16,855 nt of DNA from assembly GCA_018644785.1 (NCBI GenBank), contig JABGPV010000095.1, positions 1 through 16,855 of the forward strand, written 5' to 3'. The stretch is from Deltaproteobacteria bacterium (GTDB lineage: Bacteria > Desulfobacterota > DSM-4660 > Desulfatiglandales > Desulfatiglandaceae). This document shows, in pieces, positions 13,744-16,855 of this stretch (the stretch's first letter is position 1; each line of letters opens with the position of its first letter). Both the position numbers and the translations under genes were made by a program. The notes under the pieces were generated by a model. That model was not told where the DNA came from. It saw only the letters and a list, made by a program, of their open reading frames with translations, and ran no database searches.

Positions 13744-14740
13744 TCAATAACCGGCCCGCTTCCAGCAAAAAATCTTTCTTTAAGGTCCCAAGTGATCCGT
13801 TACCGGTAAACCCCGCCGCCTTTGCATGACCTCCGCCACCGAAATGTGACGCCAGTTCGGCCACATTCACCCACGCGTTTGAACGGATACTGAACTTATA
13901 AGTGTTTACATCTCTTTCTCTGATCATCACCGCCAGCTCAACCCCATCAACATGCCGGGGATAATCTACAAATCCCTCACAGTCGGAACCGAGAGCGCCG
14001 CTTTCTTCAAACATCTCCCTGGAGAGAGTCATCATCCCGATTCTGCCTTCGTTGTGAAATTCTACGCGGGCCAACGCCCCGGCCAACAACTTCAACCGCG
14101 CGGGGCCGTATCCATTCAATATTTTCTGGGATATCTCCCAGGGGTTAACCCCATATTCCATCAGATCCGCCGAAATTCTCATGGCGTTCGACGTGGTGTT
14201 GGAGTACCTGAAAGACCCTGTATCCGACTGAATTGCTGCAAATAAATTCTCGGCAATCTCAAAGTCCAGAGGGAAACCCCCGGTCCTGATCAATCGATAT
14301 ACCAACTCCCCGGTGGAAGAACTGTTCACATCAACCAGGTTGTGTTGCCCAAAGAAGGTGTTGGTCTCATGGTGGTCAAGGTTAATGGTAAGGCTCCCAC
14401 CGGACCACGCACTCACGCATGCCCCCAATCTTTCCCTCTCCGCACAATCCAACGCCAGAACAGCATCAAATTCTCTTTCAGCTTCAGAAACCCCGCCCGG
14501 TTTCAACACGGTAAACATTTCTTCGGCGCCCGTTAGGAGCGCCAGAGGGGGGTTAAGGGGTTTCAGGATCAAAATCACCACTTCTTTTCCCAGATCCGTC
14601 AGGCTCTTTCCAAGGGCAAGCATGGATCCCAGACCATCGACATCCGGATCTTCATGGGTCATCATCAGAAAGCGATTCCCTTCACTCAGCACCCCGGAAA
14701 TCCTCTTTAAAGTATCCGGGAGGGGCTCTTCCGAAACCAT
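13727..14740 (-). CDS. nrnA: DHH/DHHA1 phosphoesterase (NrnA-like oligoribonuclease)
   Basis: From the ATG at 14740 the protein has 337 residues. GGAG seven bases upstream supports this start; a frame extension to 14800 runs through a palindromic repeat and is not protein-like. The DHH domain shows THEDPDVDGLGS (28-39), the second acidic site LALDCAER (about 95-102) and LDHHETN (121-127). The DHHA1 domain ends with FGGGGHAKAAGF (300-311). Family members degrade short RNA oligonucleotides and often dephosphorylate 3'-phosphoadenosine 5'-phosphate, a by-product of sulfate metabolism. The latter would be relevant if the organism is a sulfate reducer, but that is inference. The gene lies between rbfA and truB, its common position. 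Confidence 0.92.
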   Translation of the reverse strand: MVSEEPLPDTLKRISGVLSEGNRFLMMTHEDPDVDGLGSMLALGKSLTDLGKEVVILILKPLNPPLALLTGAEEMFTVLKPGGVSEAEREFDAVLALDCAERERLGACVSAWSGGSLTINLDHHETNTFFGQHNLVDVNSSSTGELVYRLIRTGGFPLDFEIAENLFAAIQSDTGSFRYSNTTSNAMRISADLMEYGVNPWEISQKILNGYGPARLKLLAGALARVEFHNEGRIGMMTLSREMFEESGALGSDCEGFVDYPRHVDGVELAVMIRERDVNTYKFSIRSNAWVNVAELASHFGGGGHAKAAGFTGNGSLGTLKKDFLLEAGRLLNETPR

Positions 14741-14753
14741 CCCCTTACTCCGA

Positions 14754-14777
14754 GGGCGGACACAAGGCCCGCCCCTA
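14754..14777. repeat. Short GC-rich palindrome that supplies the rbfA stop codon
   Basis: Read on the minus strand it starts TAGGGGCGGG, with arms GGGCGG and CCGCCC (14774-14769, 14759-14754) around a 9-base loop. The first three bases are the rbfA stop codon TAG. A related copy lies at 15182-15204. Similar GC-rich palindromes are common dispersed repeats in many genomes. Confidence 0.55.
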
Positions 14778-15119
14778 CTGATGCATTTTTTCAAAAACAC
14801 GCTCCATATGGTCTCCGGTTTTCAGGGAAGGGTCATAAACAAATTTAATTTCAGGGATGTACCGTAAGCCCGCACGCCTGCCGATTTCTCTTTTTACAAA
14901 TCCCGTCGCACTGTTCAAACCCGACTGTGCATTTTCCACGCGGGTTTGATCCCCCATAACGCTGTAATATATCCGGGCCAGTTTGAGGTCATCGCTGAGA
15001 CGAACCCCCGTCAGGGTAACACCCTGAACACGCGGATCTCTCACCTTCTCCAACAGCAGGAAAGCCACCTCTTTCAAAATTACATCCCCGACACGTACGG
15101 ATCGTTTCCCCGGCAACAT
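14775..15119 (-). CDS. rbfA: 30S ribosome-binding factor A
   Basis: RbfA is a small KH-fold protein that helps mature the 5' end of 16S rRNA in the 30S subunit. The product has 114 residues with the familiar start RSVRVGDVILKEVAFLLLEK, the DPRVQGVTLTGVRLSDDLK block and the RYIPEIKFVYDPS ending before a short tail. The ATG at 15119 has GAGG 11 bases upstream. The TAG stop is the first codon of a palindromic repeat, so the natural stop may have been replaced or shifted when the repeat arrived, although the length is within the family range. It follows ylxP after 95 bases, which contain a second copy of the repeat. Confidence 0.93.
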   Translation of the reverse strand: MLPGKRSVRVGDVILKEVAFLLLEKVRDPRVQGVTLTGVRLSDDLKLARIYYSVMGDQTRVENAQSGLNSATGFVKREIGRRAGLRYIPEIKFVYDPSLKTGDHMERVFEKMHQ

Positions 15120-15181
15120 ATCAGCATTTACCTCTTTGGTTCAAAAATGCGATTAAGTTGTGAAACCGTTTCGTTTCGTCA

Positions 15182-15204
15182 GGGCGTACCCATAGGCCCG
15201 CCCC
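15182..15204. repeat. Second copy of the GC-rich palindrome, between ylxP and rbfA
   Basis: On the minus strand this reads GGGGCGGGCCTATGGGTACG, then CCC, with GGGCG/CGCCC arms. The first ten bases after the leading T match the copy at the rbfA stop codon (GGGGCGGGCCT), whereas the loops differ, so it is the same repeat family rather than a recent duplicate. Confidence 0.5.
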
Positions 15205-15214
15205 AACAAAAAAA

Positions 15215-15505
15215 TCACATATTGATAATATCAATTTCCGTGTTTACAATTTGCGCCAGACAAAGTGATTCAAGAAAATCCAGAATGTGATTCAAAGAGG
15301 AATCAACGTGGCGCCGATCATTGCCCACCGTACTCACCCCCAACTCAATTTTCTGCCACTTATCATTGGCGCCCACTTCGGCAATAGCCGCATTAAACCT
15401 GGACTTCACCCTGTCGATCATACTCCTGACGACTTTTCGTTTTCCCTTGAGAGACCGGTTGTCAAAAAGGAGAAACTCGACTTTTAAAGTACCCACCACC
15501 ATCAT
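15215..15505 (-). CDS. ylxP: YlxP-like DUF503 protein
   Basis: This 96-residue DUF503 protein has the family pattern: VGTLKVEFLLFDNRSLKGKR at the start, then SMIDRVKSRFNAAIAEVG and the VSTVGNDRRHVDSSLNHILD stretch. Family members form a small alpha/beta fold and are nearly always encoded between infB and rbfA; Bacillus YlxP is thought to act in ribosome assembly or translation but no reaction is known. The first ATG (15505) is only three bases after the infB stop and overlaps a second ATG at 15502, so translation is probably coupled to infB. Confidence 0.92.
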   Translation of the reverse strand: MMVVGTLKVEFLLFDNRSLKGKRKVVRSMIDRVKSRFNAAIAEVGANDKWQKIELGVSTVGNDRRHVDSSLNHILDFLESLCLAQIVNTEIDIINM

Positions 15506-15508
15506 TAA

Positions 15509-16855
15509 TTAAAGTTCCGCAGCAACTTCTTCTACCTGGTAGATTTCGAAAACATCCGAGGGCTTGACATCACCGAAATTATCCAGACCAATACCGCACT
15601 CATAACCGGACTGAACCTCTTTAACATCTTCCTTAAAGCGCCTCAGAGATGCAATCCTGCCATCAAAAACAACCACATCGTCCCGCAGCAATCGAACCTT
15701 GGCATTTCTTTCTACCTGGCCGTCCATGACATGACATCCTGCAACGGTTCCGATTTTAGGGACATGGAAAATTTCCCGAACTTCCGCATGTCCGATTATA
15801 TTTTCTTCCAGAATCGGTTCCAGAAGGCCGGTCATGGCCAAACGCACATCATTGATGGCGTTATAAATCACATCATAAAATCGGATATCGATATTTTCTT
15901 TCTCTGCCAAGGCCAAAACCCTTGGGTTGGCCCTCACATTGAACCCCAGAATGATGGCATCGGAAGCGGATGCAAGGGTGACATCGGATTCCGTGATGCC
16001 GCCGGTTGCTGAATGTATCACCTGCAGCTTTACAGCATCCGTACTCTGCTTGACCAGGGACTCGGCAAGGGCCTCCGAAGAGCCCTGCACATCAGCCTTA
16101 AGGATGATATTCAATTCTTTAACACCGCCATCCTTAATCCTCTCATATAAATCATCGAGGCTCACCAATCCGGTTTTTGTACCTTCCGGTTTCCTGGATT
16201 TTTCTTTTCGATGTTCAATGATCTGTTTGGCGATTTTTTCATCTTTCACAACAATAAACTCATCCCCGGCCATGGGAACACCGGAGATCCCATACAAAAC
16301 AACGGGGGTAGAGGGATTTGCGGTCGTCATTTTCCGCCCGCGGCTGTCCAGCATGGCCCGCACGCGACCGAAATGCTCACCGCAGACAAACTGATCGCCC
16401 GGATTAAGCGTGCCGTTTTGAATCAGGACCGTGGCCACCGGCCCACGGCTCTTGTCCAGTTCCGCCTCCACCACGGATCCCCTTGCCTCCCTGCCGGGAT
16501 TCCCCGACAATTCAAGCATTTCAGATTGCAGCAGAATCAACCCCAGGAGATCATCAACCCCTTCTCCCGTTTTGGCCGAAATTTCTCCCAGGAGCGTATC
16601 GCCCCCCCATTCCTCCGGTGCAAGATCCAATTCAGCCAATTCCCGTTTAACCCTTTCCGGATCCGCATTGGCCTTGTCCATTTTATTAATGGCCACAACG
16701 ATAGGGATTCCCGCTGCCCGTCCATGATTAATGGCTTCCTTGGTCTGTGGCATGGCACCATCATCCGCCGCCACCACCAGGATGATAATATCGGTAATTT
16801 TTGCTCCCCGCGCTCTCATGGCCGTAAATGCTTCATGGCCTGGCGTATCGAGAAA
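15509..16855 (-). CDS. infB: Translation initiation factor IF-2, C-terminal part
   Basis: IF-2 is the GTPase that brings fMet-tRNA to the 30S subunit and promotes 50S joining. The visible 448 residues start inside the G domain at the G3 motif DTPGHEAF. The G4 motif NKMDK is at about 57-61 and the G5 motif SAKTGEG at about 93-99. Domain II, the linker helix and the C-terminal fMet-tRNA-binding domain follow, ending [15 protein letters not shown] sequence (here [17 protein letters not shown]) and QVEEVAAEL. The P-loop and the long N-terminal region lie beyond the window edge. It is the first visible gene of the operon, with ylxP three bases downstream. Confidence 0.96.
   Translation of the reverse strand, partial: FLDTPGHEAFTAMRARGAKITDIIILVVAADDGAMPQTKEAINHGRAAGIPIVVAINKMDKANADPERVKRELAELDLAPEEWGGDTLLGEISAKTGEGVDDLLGLILLQSEMLELSGNPGREARGSVVEAELDKSRGPVATVLIQNGTLNPGDQFVCGEHFGRVRAMLDSRGRKMTTANPSTPVVLYGISGVPMAGDEFIVVKDEKIAKQIIEHRKEKSRKPEGTKTGLVSLDDLYERIKDGGVKELNIILKADVQGSSEALAESLVKQSTDAVKLQVIHSATGGITESDVTLASASDAIILGFNVRANPRVLALAEKENIDIRFYDVIYNAINDVRLAMTGLLEPILEENIIGHAEVREIFHVPKIGTVAGCHVMDGQVERNAKVRLLRDDVVVFDGRIASLRRFKEDVKEVQSGYECGIGLDNFGDVKPSDVFEIYQVEEVAAEL

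Noticed and set aside
14741..14800. N-terminal extension of nrnA by 20 residues.
   Set aside because: It is translated from a palindromic repeat and the rbfA end, while the ATG at 14740 has a proper ribosome binding site.

Overview
The window joins a conserved housekeeping operon (minus strand, about 7154 to the right edge) to a patchwork accessory region (about 1 to 7130). The operon order, read in its own direction, is infB (cut by the window end), ylxP (DUF503), rbfA, nrnA (DHH/DHHA1), truB, rpsO, pnp, an M16 processing-type peptidase, dut, a YycJ/WalJ-type metallo-beta-lactamase-fold protein and trmL. This order, together with secreted sulfatases and mid-range base composition, suggests a deltaproteobacterium (Desulfobacterota, possibly a sulfate reducer). 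That placement is an inference; no rRNA is present.

Region by region: 1-383 is the 3' end of a sulfatase gene. 384-723 holds imperfect palindromes and a plausible sigma70-type promoter. 724-1875 encodes a phosphatidylserine decarboxylase-family protein with a predicted signal peptide. 2062-3570 encodes a complete exported sulfatase with a CTPSR formylglycine motif. 3572-3658 is an orphan 3' piece of a toxin gene. 3705-4865 encodes an AAA ATPase with a DUF4143-type C-terminus, read from a strong promoter. 4866-5077 is non-coding and rich in inverted repeats. 5078-5209 is a fragment of another sulfatase paralogue, joined directly to a 5'-truncated toxin gene (5220-5474) that is followed by an intact CopG-like antitoxin (5474-5746). 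5747-6084 is non-coding and carries a large nested inverted-repeat element. 6085-6876 (minus) encodes a four-helix DUF4239-type membrane protein. 6991-7130 is a C-terminal remnant of a winged-helix regulator, lying head-on against trmL.

The operon groups translation initiation (infB), ribosome assembly (rbfA, rpsO), RNA modification (truB, trmL), RNA and small-oligonucleotide turnover (pnp, nrnA) and nucleotide sanitation (dut). Several of its gaps contain short palindromic repeats, and one of these supplies the rbfA stop codon.

The most unusual part is the accessory region. Sulfatase and toxin-antitoxin pieces are shuffled together: two 90-bp copies of the toxin 3' end (3 mismatches) bracket the ATPase, and the sulfatase fragment differs from the intact sulfatase mainly at synonymous positions. 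It is therefore a relic of a separate, once-functional paralogue. I see no transposase, integrase, tRNA, rRNA or CRISPR array, and no convincing complete new defence system. The best novelty candidates are the secreted decarboxylase placed between sulfatases, the toxin/ATPase/sulfatase mosaic, and the palindromic elements.
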